From contig LFSO01000021.1 in NCBI GenBank assembly GCA_001512765.1, positions 1 to 63,642 on the forward strand: 63,642 nucleotides of DNA, written 5' to 3'. Of the stretch, positions 25,535 to 33,115 are shown piece by piece (the first letter of the stretch is position 1; each line of letters opens with the position of its first letter). This DNA is from Clostridiales bacterium DTU053. Its GTDB lineage: Bacteria; Bacillota; Clostridia; Oscillospirales; Acutalibacteraceae. The notes beneath the pieces were generated by a model. It ran no database searches and had not been told where the DNA came from. It was given only the letters and a program-made list of their open reading frames with translations. Both the position numbers and the translations under genes were made by a program.

Positions 25535-25748
25535 ACGGGATATACTAACCCCGCGGTGCCACCCGCATTAGCTTTAAAGAAAGCTCACTCGTATTTACTT
25601 GTAAGGGCAAAGCCCCAAAAAATACGGTAAAAGCGTTCCCCGACTTACTACTCATCTGATCCGCACTTCCAGTCCACGATGCGGACTCCCTGTCAGACTT
25701 TCCACAAAAGCGGAGTCTTTTGCCGTGCCGAAATGTCAGCAGTTTAAT
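25498..25748 (-). promoter_or_regulatory. T-box leader of the aspS-gatCAB operon
   Basis: On the minus strand the core GGGTGGCACCGCGG (about 25550-25563) is the T-box that pairs with the acceptor end of uncharged tRNA. The TGGC reading predicts a tRNA with discriminator G, which fits tRNA-Asp and tRNA-Asn. Upstream are the usual helices, including GTCCGCAT...GTGCGGAT and an AGTGAG-bearing stem, and downstream is a strong terminator. I could not fix the specifier codon by eye. Low charging of the cognate tRNA should switch the operon on. Confidence 0.92.
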
Positions 25749-25765
25749 CTAACATAACATTTATA

Positions 25766-25794
25766 TATTTAACACAGACTAAAAATCTTGTCAA
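25766..25794 (-). promoter_or_regulatory. sigma-A promoter of the T-box transcript
   Basis: A perfect TTGACA is 17 bp from TAAATA on the minus strand, just upstream of the T-box leader. Bases 25795-26015 hold nothing else recognised. Confidence 0.75.
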
Positions 25795-26015
25795 GCAGTT
25801 ATGACTTTACTTTTTTAAACAAAGTCTTAATCAAACCTTAATTTTTTGTTTCCCAATAAGCAATATATGGAGATTAGTATTTATTGCAAAGGAAACTGCC
25901 GTATGCTAAACTCTCTAAGTGGCATTGTGACGCTAAACCAAATGTATTCTTTCAAAAATTGATTAAATAATAAGCGTAAGCTAATGAAAATATTTTGTGC
26001 CGCATTGGAGAGTTT

Positions 26016-26849
26016 ATGAAGAAAACCGTATACATTTCCGACCTTGACGGAACGCTTTTAACTTCCGACGCTGAAATAAGCGCAAAATCCGCTGAGATTA
26101 TAAACCGCCTGATTTCTAAAGGAATGCTCTTTACCGTCGCCACCGCGAGGAGCGTATCCTCATCAAAGCGGATTCTTTCCTGCCTTGATTTGAACCTCCC
26201 CGTTGTTTTGATGAACGGCGTCTTTATAGCCGACATTAAAAGCGGCAGGGTAATCGAGAGCGTTCCCATTGAAAAGAATACAGCGCTTAAAATCATTGAA
26301 ATCTTTAAAAGCTTTAATGTCAGCCCCTTTATGTACTGCGCGGAAGGGGATATGCTCGATGTGGTCTTTGAGAAAATTGACTCAAAGCAGAACGAAATGT
26401 TTTATAAAAGGCGGGAAAAGCAGTATTACAGACGCTTTGAGCAGGTGGAGAAGCTCACTCCGCCCGACAACGGAGAGTGCGTTTACTTTAATATCGTTGA
26501 CAGCTACAGCCGCTTAAAGCCCCTTGCGGATAAGCTGAGAAGCGTCAAGGGCGTATCAGTGGCGTTTTATGAGGACACTTATCTTGAGGACTCATGGTTT
26601 TTGGAGGTTTTCAGCTCAAAGGCGAGCAAGTGCAGCGGCATGCTGAGAATAAAAGAAATGACGGGCGCCGAAAGGGCGGTCGTTTTCGGCGACAATCTTA
26701 ACGACATCTCAATGTTTGAGTGCGCCGACGAGTCTTTTGCGGTCAGCGAAGCGGTGCCCCAGCTTAAAAAAATCGCCACCGGCGTAATAGGCAGCCATGA
26801 CGAAGACGCCGTCGCGAAGCATCTTGAAAAAATTTTTGAAAACAGATAA
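26016..26849 (+). CDS. HAD-IIB (Cof-type) phosphatase
   Basis: This 277-residue HAD hydrolase has motif I DLDGT (9-13, nucleophile Asp9), motif II TVATARS (about 39-45) and the late motif IV GDNLNDISMFE, with the C2B cap between. Family members dephosphorylate sugar phosphates, flavin or cofactor phosphates; the substrate is not predictable. The ATG at 26016 follows GGAGAG and starts exactly at the family N-terminus; an upstream in-frame codon at 25995 is not needed. Confidence 0.9.
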   Translation: MKKTVYISDLDGTLLTSDAEISAKSAEIINRLISKGMLFTVATARSVSSSKRILSCLDLNLPVVLMNGVFIADIKSGRVIESVPIEKNTALKIIEIFKSFNVSPFMYCAEGDMLDVVFEKIDSKQNEMFYKRREKQYYRRFEQVEKLTPPDNGECVYFNIVDSYSRLKPLADKLRSVKGVSVAFYEDTYLEDSWFLEVFSSKASKCSGMLRIKEMTGAERAVVFGDNLNDISMFECADESFAVSEAVPQLKKIATGVIGSHDEDAVAKHLEKIFENR

Positions 26850-26886
26850 AATTTTCATAATAAATATCTAAAACGGAGTGTAAAGC

Positions 26887-27432
26887 GTGGGTTTTCTTTA
26901 TGACGCCTATATCCGCTCATATTCTTTGAACACAGAGGATGACGCGGATTTCTTTCAGTATATAGATGATTTGTATTTCAGGGAAGAGCTGCAGGGAATG
27001 TCCGTCTATCCGCAGCACGGGGACATTAACAGGGTGCAGCATATCCTCAGCGTGGCTTACTTGAGCTATGTGCTTGCCAAAAAGTATAACGCGAGAGTTA
27101 AAGAAGTATGCAGGGGAGCCATACTCCACGACCTTTTCTATTACGACTGGCATGTGGGCGAAAAAGGCCACAGACTGCACGGCTACCGCCACCCCGGCTT
27201 TGCTTTGAAAAACGCCAGGGCTCTGACCGTTCTTAACAAAATCGAGGAGGATATCATAAAGCGCCATATGTGGCCTCTGACTCCCACCCCTCCCAGATAC
27301 AAAGAGTCCTACATCGTCACCCTTGCGGACAAATACTGCGCTTGGCAGGAGATTCTTATCTGCCGCATCAAAAGTCATAGAGAAAAGTTTCAAAAAAATC
27401 TTAATACACTCAATAAGGTAAGAGAGTTATGA
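26887..27432 (+). CDS. HD-domain phosphohydrolase
   Basis: The 181-residue protein has the HD pattern: H52 in QHILSVAY, HD at 81-82 in AILHDLFYYD, a later His pair region (RHPGFA, IKRHMWP) and an Asp in TLADKYCAW. Metal-dependent phosphohydrolases of this kind act on nucleotides or other phosphomonoesters; the substrate is unknown. The GTG start follows GGAGTG, 37 bp after the HAD gene. It overlaps the next gene by 4 bp (ATGA), suggesting coupling. Confidence 0.85.
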   Translation: MGFLYDAYIRSYSLNTEDDADFFQYIDDLYFREELQGMSVYPQHGDINRVQHILSVAYLSYVLAKKYNARVKEVCRGAILHDLFYYDWHVGEKGHRLHGYRHPGFALKNARALTVLNKIEEDIIKRHMWPLTPTPPRYKESYIVTLADKYCAWQEILICRIKSHREKFQKNLNTLNKVREL

Positions 27433-28301
27433 AAACAGTAATCGACTATGTGTTATATTTCTTTTTCTACAGTGCCCTCGGCTGGCTGGTTGAGTCCATA
27501 TACTGCTCCGTCGGCGAAAAGAAGTGGATAAACAGAGGTTTTTTAACAGGTCCCATTTGCCCCATATACGGCACGGGAGCGGTTGTTTTATCGGTATGCC
27601 TTACGCCGTTTAAAGATAAATGGTATCTTGTGTTTATAATAGGTCTTATCCTTGCCGACATAGTGGAGTTCATCACCAGCGTAATTATGGAAAAGCTGTT
27701 CCACGCCAGGTGGTGGGACTATTCCGACAGATTCCTTAACATACAGGGAAGAATCTGCTTCAGACACTCCATCTATTGGGGCATAGCGAGCCTTGCCTTT
27801 ACATACCTTGTTCACCCCTTCTTCTTAAATAACATTTTCGTTCATCTCCCCGATAAATATAAAACCCCTCTGCTTACCGTAATCCTTGTGATTTTCGCCT
27901 TTGACCTTATCAACGCCGTCAGGGCGGCCATGGACATAAGAAAGTTCATGATGAAGCTTACGGGACTCTACGACAACATAGCCTCCACAATCGGCGAAAT
28001 CAGAAACAATGTGGAGCAGCGGCTTGAGAATGTTCAGAACAAAATCACAAAGCAGGGCATGAAGCTGGCCACATGGACCGCGGAAGTAAACCAGCAGCTG
28101 TCAGACGCGAGAAAGAAATTCGACAAGATGCAAAAAGAGCCGGAGAACAAGGACGCGGGCAGAGAGGAAAAGAAGATTTACAGAATCCTTACCCGCTCCT
28201 CAGCGTTAAGGGACTCCGCCAGCCGCAGAATGGACTATATTCAGGAAATCCTTGACGACATAATCGCCCGCATTAAAGACGAAGACGATGAAATGTATTA
28301 A
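27429..28301 (+). CDS. CmpB-type membrane protein (putative ABC-transporter type IV, PF06541-like)
   Basis: The 290-residue product has about five hydrophobic segments in its first 170 residues, including the family signature YSALGWLVESIYCSV..WINRGFL, GPICPIYGTGAV and VMEKLFHARWWDYS..NIQGRIC. The last 110 residues are a charged, probably coiled-coil cytoplasmic tail (KLTGLYDNIASTIGE onward). The family has been called putative ABC-transporter type IV, but I know of no demonstrated transport. It is the last gene of the HAD-HD-CmpB set. Confidence 0.82.
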   Translation: MKTVIDYVLYFFFYSALGWLVESIYCSVGEKKWINRGFLTGPICPIYGTGAVVLSVCLTPFKDKWYLVFIIGLILADIVEFITSVIMEKLFHARWWDYSDRFLNIQGRICFRHSIYWGIASLAFTYLVHPFFLNNIFVHLPDKYKTPLLTVILVIFAFDLINAVRAAMDIRKFMMKLTGLYDNIASTIGEIRNNVEQRLENVQNKITKQGMKLATWTAEVNQQLSDARKKFDKMQKEPENKDAGREEKKIYRILTRSSALRDSASRRMDYIQEILDDIIARIKDEDDEMY

Positions 28302-28306
28302 AACAG

Positions 28307-28331
28307 AAAACCGCCGAACGGCGGTTTTTTT
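28307..28331 (+). terminator. Rho-independent terminator
   Basis: AAAACCGCC pairs with GGCGGTTTT around GAAC, within a run of seven T. Confidence 0.9.
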
Positions 28332-28349
28332 GTGCCCGAAAGCAAAAGC

Positions 28350-28378
28350 TTGAAGAACAAATAATCATCGATTATCAT
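28350..28378 (+). promoter_or_regulatory. Promoter with palindromic operator for the DtxR-family gene
   Basis: TTGAAG and TATCAT are 17 bp apart. The inverted repeat ATAATC-ATC-GATTAT (28361-28375) overlaps the -10 element and could be an autoregulatory site. Confidence 0.5.
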
Positions 28379-28410
28379 AATATTAGTTTAGAAACAAAAA
28401 AGGAGGATTT

Positions 28411-28773
28411 ATGACTCCCAACAAAGAGGATTATATAAAACAGCTTTATAAACTGGGCGCTGAAGGCGATATGGTCAGCAACAAAAGCCTCTCACATGCC
28501 CTTGGCGTTTCACCCGCGTCGGTGACAGAGATGCTCACGAAACTCAAGCGAGACGGCTATATAGAGCTTTTGCCATACAAGGGCTCAAGGCTTACCGAAA
28601 GGGGAGCGGCTTTGGCGGCAGAGCTTATTAAAAACCACAGGCTTTGGGAGGTTTTCCTTGTAAGAATTCTAAATATGTCCCCCGAGGAAGCCCACGAAAA
28701 CGCAGAAATGCTGGAGCACTCAACAAGCGCCGAAGTTTGCTCAAGGCTGGCTGATTTCCTCGGCAATCCCTAA
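28411..28773 (+). CDS. DtxR/MntR-family metal-dependent regulator
   Basis: This 120-residue protein has the winged helix (residues about 3-64, with VSPASVTEMLTKLKRDGYIE) and the dimerisation helices of DtxR/MntR. Positions equivalent to MntR metal ligands are kept: D7, H76, E99, E102 and H103; the position of MntR Glu11 is Lys10, as in other family members. It is shorter than B. subtilis MntR (142) at the C-terminus and has no SH3-like domain. It likely senses Mn or Fe. A good AAGGAGG precedes the ATG. Its regulon is not shown by the sequence, and the operator upstream differs from the one at the CDF exporter. Confidence 0.88.
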   Translation: MTPNKEDYIKQLYKLGAEGDMVSNKSLSHALGVSPASVTEMLTKLKRDGYIELLPYKGSRLTERGAALAAELIKNHRLWEVFLVRILNMSPEEAHENAEMLEHSTSAEVCSRLADFLGNP

Positions 28774-28959
28774 AAACTTTACTCGGAAAGCTGATTGGAC
28801 TATTTGCCGTTTATACGGCTCTGTCCCAATAAAAGCACCCAATAAGCTAATTTACATAATTTTGGACAGGAATAAAAATAGAAAAACACAATATAATATA
28901 TCCTGCGAAAGACCTGCTATGATTTATTAAAGAAACGCAAAATTATATAAAATTAGTCC

Positions 28960-28988
28960 TTGACAAAACATTTAAATCTCATTATAAT
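28960..28988 (+). promoter_or_regulatory. Consensus sigma-A promoter for tRNA-Gln
   Basis: TTGACA, 17 bp, TATAAT: both hexamers are perfect. It lies 22 bp before the tRNA. Confidence 0.9.
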
Positions 28989-29010
28989 TACCTATGCCGA
29001 AAGCGAGTAA

Positions 29011-29084
29011 TGCGGAATTGTGTAACGGTAGCACGGCAGACTCTGACTCTGTTTGTCTGGGTTCGAATCCTAGTTCCGCAGCCA
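29011..29084 (+). tRNA. tRNA-Gln (anticodon CTG), CCA encoded
   Basis: The acceptor arm TGCGGAA/TTCCGCA (including the U1-A72 pair typical of tRNA-Gln), D arm GTGT/GCAC, anticodon arm GCAGA-CTCTGAC-TCTGT with anticodon CTG, and T arm with TTCGAAT fold into a full cloverleaf. Discriminator G and CCA are encoded. It reads CAG codons. In this organism it may be charged with Glu and corrected by GatCAB. It stands alone with its own promoter and terminator. Confidence 0.97.
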
Positions 29085-29088
29085 CGGC

Positions 29089-29122
29089 AAAAGCCCTGAC
29101 CGATAGGTCAGGGCTTTTCTTT
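29089..29122 (+). terminator. tRNA-Gln terminator
   Basis: AAAAGCCCTGACC pairs with GGTCAGGGCTTTT, followed by CTTTTG. Confidence 0.9.
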
Positions 29123-29133
29123 TGCATTAATAA

Positions 29134-29161
29134 CGCCCGACATTGTGTCGGGCGAAATTTT
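29134..29161. terminator. Hairpin between convergent tRNA-Gln and esterase
   Basis: CGCCCGACA pairs with TGTCGGGCG around TTG. On the plus strand AAATTTTTTT follows; on the minus strand it ends the esterase transcript with a weak T-tract. Confidence 0.7.
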
Positions 29162-29166
29162 TTTAT

Positions 29167-30036
29167 TCAGCAGAACCTTGCGGCGTATTCCATTAGAACC
29201 TCAAGGAATCTTTCGCTTACATCCTTATCGTTTTCAAGACCGTGACCGGAGTTCGGGTAAGTAAGGAATGTATGCTCAACTCCCATTTCAGTAAGTTTCG
29301 CGTCCAGATTTACGCCGTTTGAATACGGTACAAGAGTGTCCTTAAAACCGTAGCAGAGTATTGTGGGCGGAACATCCGGGGTTACATGATAGTAAGGCGA
29401 CGCAGCCTTAATAATATCTTCGTGTTCACTAAAGTTTTCATTTATAATTTGTACGCCCGTCAGATAAGAAATGAGTGAAAGCTGATGCTCTCCCAGAGTT
29501 TCACCAAAATTCGGGTCAAGGAAGTCTACGGGAGCTACCTGACCTACAACAAAGGCTATGGGCAGAGGGGAGGTTTCATAATGTGTGTAAGCGTAAAGCA
29601 GGGAGAGATGACCGCCAGCGGAGGCGCCCATAAGAGCGATTTTGTCAATCTCAATACCGTCGGCTTCCGCCTTTTCTTTAAGCTTTGTGATGGCGAGGTT
29701 AATATCCTCAAGCATTTCAACAAATGTGGCGTTCTGCTGGAACATTCTGTAGTTCATGGTAGCGGCAACATAGCCGTTCTCAGCGACCTTCTTGCAGTAG
29801 CTTGCATATACGCTCTTGTCGCCGGATGACCATGCTCCGCCGTGGATGAACAGCATTGCGTCCACAGAGCCCTCAATGTTTTCGGGTTTGTCGGGATAAT
29901 AAACATCCATAACCTGCCTTGCGGCAGTGCCGTATGCCACATTCCTGTAGGTCTGAACTTTGCCCAGATTAATGCCGAACCAAGACAAAATCAAAGTAAT
30001 GAGCGTCGTAAAAAACGCAACTATTCTTTGCCACAT
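29167..30036 (-). CDS. Exported alpha/beta-hydrolase (carboxylesterase-like)
   Basis: This 289-residue protein has a hydrophobic N-terminus (residues 5-22), suggesting export or anchoring. It carries the oxyanion motif FIHGGAW (63-69), the nucleophile elbow GASAGG (S139), and Asp233 (KDTLVP) and His265 (SGHGL) to complete the triad. It resembles BD-FAE/hormone-sensitive-lipase-type esterases, several of which remove acetyl or feruloyl groups from plant polysaccharides; the substrate here is unknown. GGGGGAAGAAAT precedes the ATG. It stands alone. Confidence 0.87.
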   Translation of the reverse strand: MWQRIVAFFTTLITLILSWFGINLGKVQTYRNVAYGTAARQVMDVYYPDKPENIEGSVDAMLFIHGGAWSSGDKSVYASYCKKVAENGYVAATMNYRMFQQNATFVEMLEDINLAITKLKEKAEADGIEIDKIALMGASAGGHLSLLYAYTHYETSPLPIAFVVGQVAPVDFLDPNFGETLGEHQLSLISYLTGVQIINENFSEHEDIIKAASPYYHVTPDVPPTILCYGFKDTLVPYSNGVNLDAKLTEMGVEHTFLTYPNSGHGLENDKDVSERFLEVLMEYAARFC

Positions 30037-30207
30037 ATTTCTTCCCCCTTTTTATTCCAGTTTATATTCTCAAAAGTCAAATATCAAGTAAATTTTATGG
30101 AATTATGGCAGATTTTCTCTTGCCGCCTGTTTTTATAAGCAGGATAAGGGACTTTACAAGAGCAATAATAATTTTGCAACTAATTTTTTGGCGGCGGGGT
30201 GAAGGCA

Positions 30208-32112
30208 ATGAACATACGGAAATTTAAATTTTCAAAGCTGTTTTCACTTGTCTTTTTCCTCTGCCTTGCAATTGTTTTCTTAATTCTAAGTCCTGTCGCG
30301 AAGGTCTATAATGTGGAAGGCTATGAAATAGACACCGAAAATTTAAAGCCCATACAAAAGGGCTACAAAACCGCCCCAATCCCCGTATTCATGGGCAGTG
30401 ACAAGGATTTACTCCCCAAATCCTTGTCAAGCTATATATCGCTGAATGAGAAGATTTACTACAAAAGCCCCTCAATGACCGTATTTACCGATAAGAACGA
30501 AAAGCAGTCCGTAATCGCCGCAGCCGTAAAAAGCAGCAGCGGCGGCGCATACGGCACTGGCGAAATAGTTGTAAAGAAAAGTGAGGACAACGGTCTTACA
30601 TGGGACAGCGAGCGCACAGTATTTAAACTCCCCGTAAGACAAAAACCGAATTCAAACAAGGACTATGCCGCCGCATTCAATTCAGAGTGTCTGATTTTCT
30701 CCGCCGACGGCGAGATTATTCTGATGACTATAATGTACCCCGAAAGCAAGGGTCCCGAGGACAAAACATGGATTGAAAACGCGGATGTCTACAAGCAAAT
30801 TGGCGATGTTTTATATCCCGTGCTTTACGACGAGCCTTCAAGCGTGGGCAAAACCATAAGCGCGGCAGTGCCCCAGAACGAATACACAGTCCGCGAGGAC
30901 GGCTTTGTCTACACCCCCGATGGCAAGAAAACTGCCTATTATCTCCCTCAGTTTCATTCCCCCGAATACGCCTACCAAACAATGGGCGATATGTACTACT
31001 GCGTGGGAGAGCCTGATTATAAGACCACCCCTCCGCCCCTTTTGCCCGAATATAAGCCGGGTACCGAGCGGGACATTTATGTGGGGAACATTTATCTCAG
31101 CGAGAATAAGCCGAGTTTCAGTCTTAATGAGCCCATACCGGTTACAAAGAAGAAAAACGGCGGCATTGTGGAAACCTCCCCGGCGCCTTTGCGCGCTCCC
31201 GTTACAGCAAATATTTTCGTTCTGAAAAGCCGCGACGGTGGAGAGAGCTTTTCCCAGCCCGTCAATATCACCTATCAGATTAAAGGCAAGGCGGACAAGG
31301 GTATTCTCAGCTTTGCCTCAAGCTCCGCTGTCGTTCTCAAAAACCAAGTTTATTACGACAAGAACGGCAGAATAATAGTGTTTTTCAAAAACTCCGACGG
31401 CGTCTTTGCCGTTTACAGCGACAATAACGCCGATATGTTCAAAAGAAGGCAGGTGGTGCATTTCAGAAATGCTGAGTTTTCCGCCTGCTTTGAGGACGAG
31501 GAAGGCAGCTTAATAAGCCTTTCCTCAAAAAAGAAGAGCAACAAAGTAAAAGCTTTTGAGAGCATAGACAGCGGGGTCAAATGGAACAGAGACGAGCCGG
31601 CGGGAATCCCGGCAGACGGCGCCGCCTTGTCGGCGCTGAGGCTCCCCGTAGACTACGGCAAGGAAAATAGCTTCAAGTACGCAGACGGAATGGAGCTGGG
31701 CAGGGAGTATATCATAGTCGCCCACAGCATAAAAGACTCGGGCAAAGACACTGCTGTTCTCACCATAGGAGCTTTAAATCCCAAGGACAGAATAAGCTGG
31801 AATTCCGAGAAAAAACTGAATGACGATGAATTCTTCTCCCCGAACGAAAAGTACAACAGCTTTATCGGTCAAAGCTCTCTAACCGTTCTTGAAAACGGCA
31901 ATATCGGTATTCTTTACGAATCATCGCCGGCCTCACTCATCCTTTTCAGACAGTTCAGCCTCGAGTGGATAATAAACGGCGCGTCGCCAAAAATAAAAAC
32001 CGAAACCCCTCCGCTAATAATTCTTTTAATGCTCGCGATAGGTCTTTCAATTATCCTTTTAACTCTGTACGCGGCGGTCAAAGCCCTGCTAAAAAAGTGC
32101 TCAAGCAAATAG
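30208..32112 (+). CDS. Membrane-anchored sialidase-fold (BNR/Asp-box) protein, degenerate active site
   Basis: The 634-residue product has an N-terminal membrane helix (about 10-32) and a C-terminal one (about 603-625), so the central part is held outside the cell. Asp-box-like repeats typical of sialidase propellers are visible: KKSEDNGLTWD, KSRDGGESFS and ESIDSGVKWN, and the last blade reads IGILYESSPASLILFRQFSLEW as in GH33. The sialidase motif around the first catalytic Arg (RIP) is YYKSPSMTVF here, so that Arg is Lys. Activity is doubtful. The ATG at 30208 is 6 bp after GGGGTG; a GTG at 30199 is less likely. Confidence 0.75.
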   Translation: MNIRKFKFSKLFSLVFFLCLAIVFLILSPVAKVYNVEGYEIDTENLKPIQKGYKTAPIPVFMGSDKDLLPKSLSSYISLNEKIYYKSPSMTVFTDKNEKQSVIAAAVKSSSGGAYGTGEIVVKKSEDNGLTWDSERTVFKLPVRQKPNSNKDYAAAFNSECLIFSADGEIILMTIMYPESKGPEDKTWIENADVYKQIGDVLYPVLYDEPSSVGKTISAAVPQNEYTVREDGFVYTPDGKKTAYYLPQFHSPEYAYQTMGDMYYCVGEPDYKTTPPPLLPEYKPGTERDIYVGNIYLSENKPSFSLNEPIPVTKKKNGGIVETSPAPLRAPVTANIFVLKSRDGGESFSQPVNITYQIKGKADKGILSFASSSAVVLKNQVYYDKNGRIIVFFKNSDGVFAVYSDNNADMFKRRQVVHFRNAEFSACFEDEEGSLISLSSKKKSNKVKAFESIDSGVKWNRDEPAGIPADGAALSALRLPVDYGKENSFKYADGMELGREYIIVAHSIKDSGKDTAVLTIGALNPKDRISWNSEKKLNDDEFFSPNEKYNSFIGQSSLTVLENGNIGILYESSPASLILFRQFSLEWIINGASPKIKTETPPLIILLMLAIGLSIILLTLYAAVKALLKKCSSK

Positions 32113-32142
32113 ACCCTCCGAGAAACGGAGGGTCTTAAATTT
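32111..32142 (+). terminator. Rho-independent terminator
   Basis: AGACCCTCCG pairs with CGGAGGGTCT around AGAAA, then TAAATTTT. Confidence 0.8.
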
Positions 32143-32269
32143 TGGACTTGAAATTATAAAGGCACTTAAATTCATTCAGTGTATAAACTGTATATAGACA
32201 GGCAAATTGTTTAAATCTTTATTTTTATACTCTTACCACTCGAATTCTACATTGGAAGGGATGAAATAT

Positions 32270-32941
32270 ATGAAAACAAGTGAAGGACTTATAGAATTCG
32301 TAAAATCTAAAATTGGGTGTCCCTATTGGTATGGTACATTTGGAAATATAGCATCCGAATCGCTCCTTAAGTATAAATCTCAGCAATATCCCAAGCATTA
32401 TACGGAGAACAGAGAGGCTACTTATCGTTCCCAATTCGGCAAGCAGGTTTTCGACTGTTCGGGTTTGGTTAAGGCATATCTGTGGACTGACGAAAACGGT
32501 AAAATCGTATACAACAGCGCTCAGGATTTAAGCGCAAACGGTTTTTACAAGAACTGCCCCGTATCGGGAACTATTTCAACCATGCCGGACCTGCCCGGAC
32601 TCCTTGTGTTTATGCCAGGTCACATGGGAGTTTATATCGGCAATGGCGAAGTTGTTGAGGCAAGAGGCTTCAGCTACGGAGTCGTAAAAACCGAGCTGCT
32701 TAAACGCCCGTGGAAGAACTGGGGCGTATGTCCGTGGATACAGTACAAGGGCACAGGCGACATCGATGTGGACAATAAGCTTACCGCCAAAGACGCAAGA
32801 CTTGCTCTCAGAATCGTGGCGGGACTTGAAAAGGCAGACGCGGTCAAAAAACTGCTTGCGGATATTGACGGCGACGGAAAAGTAACCGCTAAGGACGCCC
32901 GCATGATTTTGCAAAAGGTTGCGGGTCTTTTGGAAGAGTAA
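32270..32941 (+). CDS. Endolysin-type NlpC/P60 peptidase fused to a dockerin-like module
   Basis: Residues 1-160 of this 223-residue protein resemble the NlpC/P60 domain of clostridial phage endolysins: GCPYWYGTFG, the long YPKHYT segment, FDCSGLVKAYLW (nucleophile C63), SAQDLSANGFY, PGHMGVYIGNGEVVEARG (H118) and RPWKNWGVCPW. Such enzymes cut gamma-D-Glu-diamino acid bonds in peptidoglycan peptides. Residues about 161-222 are two duplicated Ca-binding repeats (DIDVDNKLTAKDARLAL and DIDGDGKVTAKDARMIL), the layout of a type I dockerin. A signal peptide is absent when starting at the ATG at 32270, which lies 9 bp after GGAAGGG. No holin or other phage gene is near. Confidence 0.85.
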   Translation: MKTSEGLIEFVKSKIGCPYWYGTFGNIASESLLKYKSQQYPKHYTENREATYRSQFGKQVFDCSGLVKAYLWTDENGKIVYNSAQDLSANGFYKNCPVSGTISTMPDLPGLLVFMPGHMGVYIGNGEVVEARGFSYGVVKTELLKRPWKNWGVCPWIQYKGTGDIDVDNKLTAKDARLALRIVAGLEKADAVKKLLADIDGDGKVTAKDARMILQKVAGLLEE

Positions 32942-32960
32942 CGGTAAATTAAAACCCATT

Positions 32961-32989
32961 AAAAACAGCCGAGTCTTTCGGCTGTTTTT
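32961..32989 (+). terminator. Rho-independent terminator
   Basis: AAAAACAGCCGA pairs with TCGGCTGTTTTT around GTCTT, then GTTTTTG. Confidence 0.9.
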
Positions 32990-33045
32990 GTTTTTGCGCA
33001 GAGCAAAAAACCGCGATAAAAACTTTGAGCTTTTTGTCCTTTTTA

Positions 33046-33075
33046 TTGTTTTGCTTTAAAGGCTTGTGCTATAAT
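33046..33075 (+). promoter_or_regulatory. Promoter for the PHP gene
   Basis: TTGTTT and a perfect TATAAT are 18 bp apart, 40 bp before the PHP start. Confidence 0.55.
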
Positions 33076-33115
33076 TAATCCATATTGCGACGAAGTAAAC
33101 AGAAGGAGCTATCTT

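Noticed and set aside
28411-28773. MntR relative with a lost metal ligand (Glu11 to Lys)
   Set aside because: EDYxK is common in the wider DtxR family; the remaining ligands are conserved, so no defect is claimed.
28994-29245. 83-codon open frame over the tRNA
   Set aside because: It runs through the tRNA-Gln and its terminator and has no protein-like composition.
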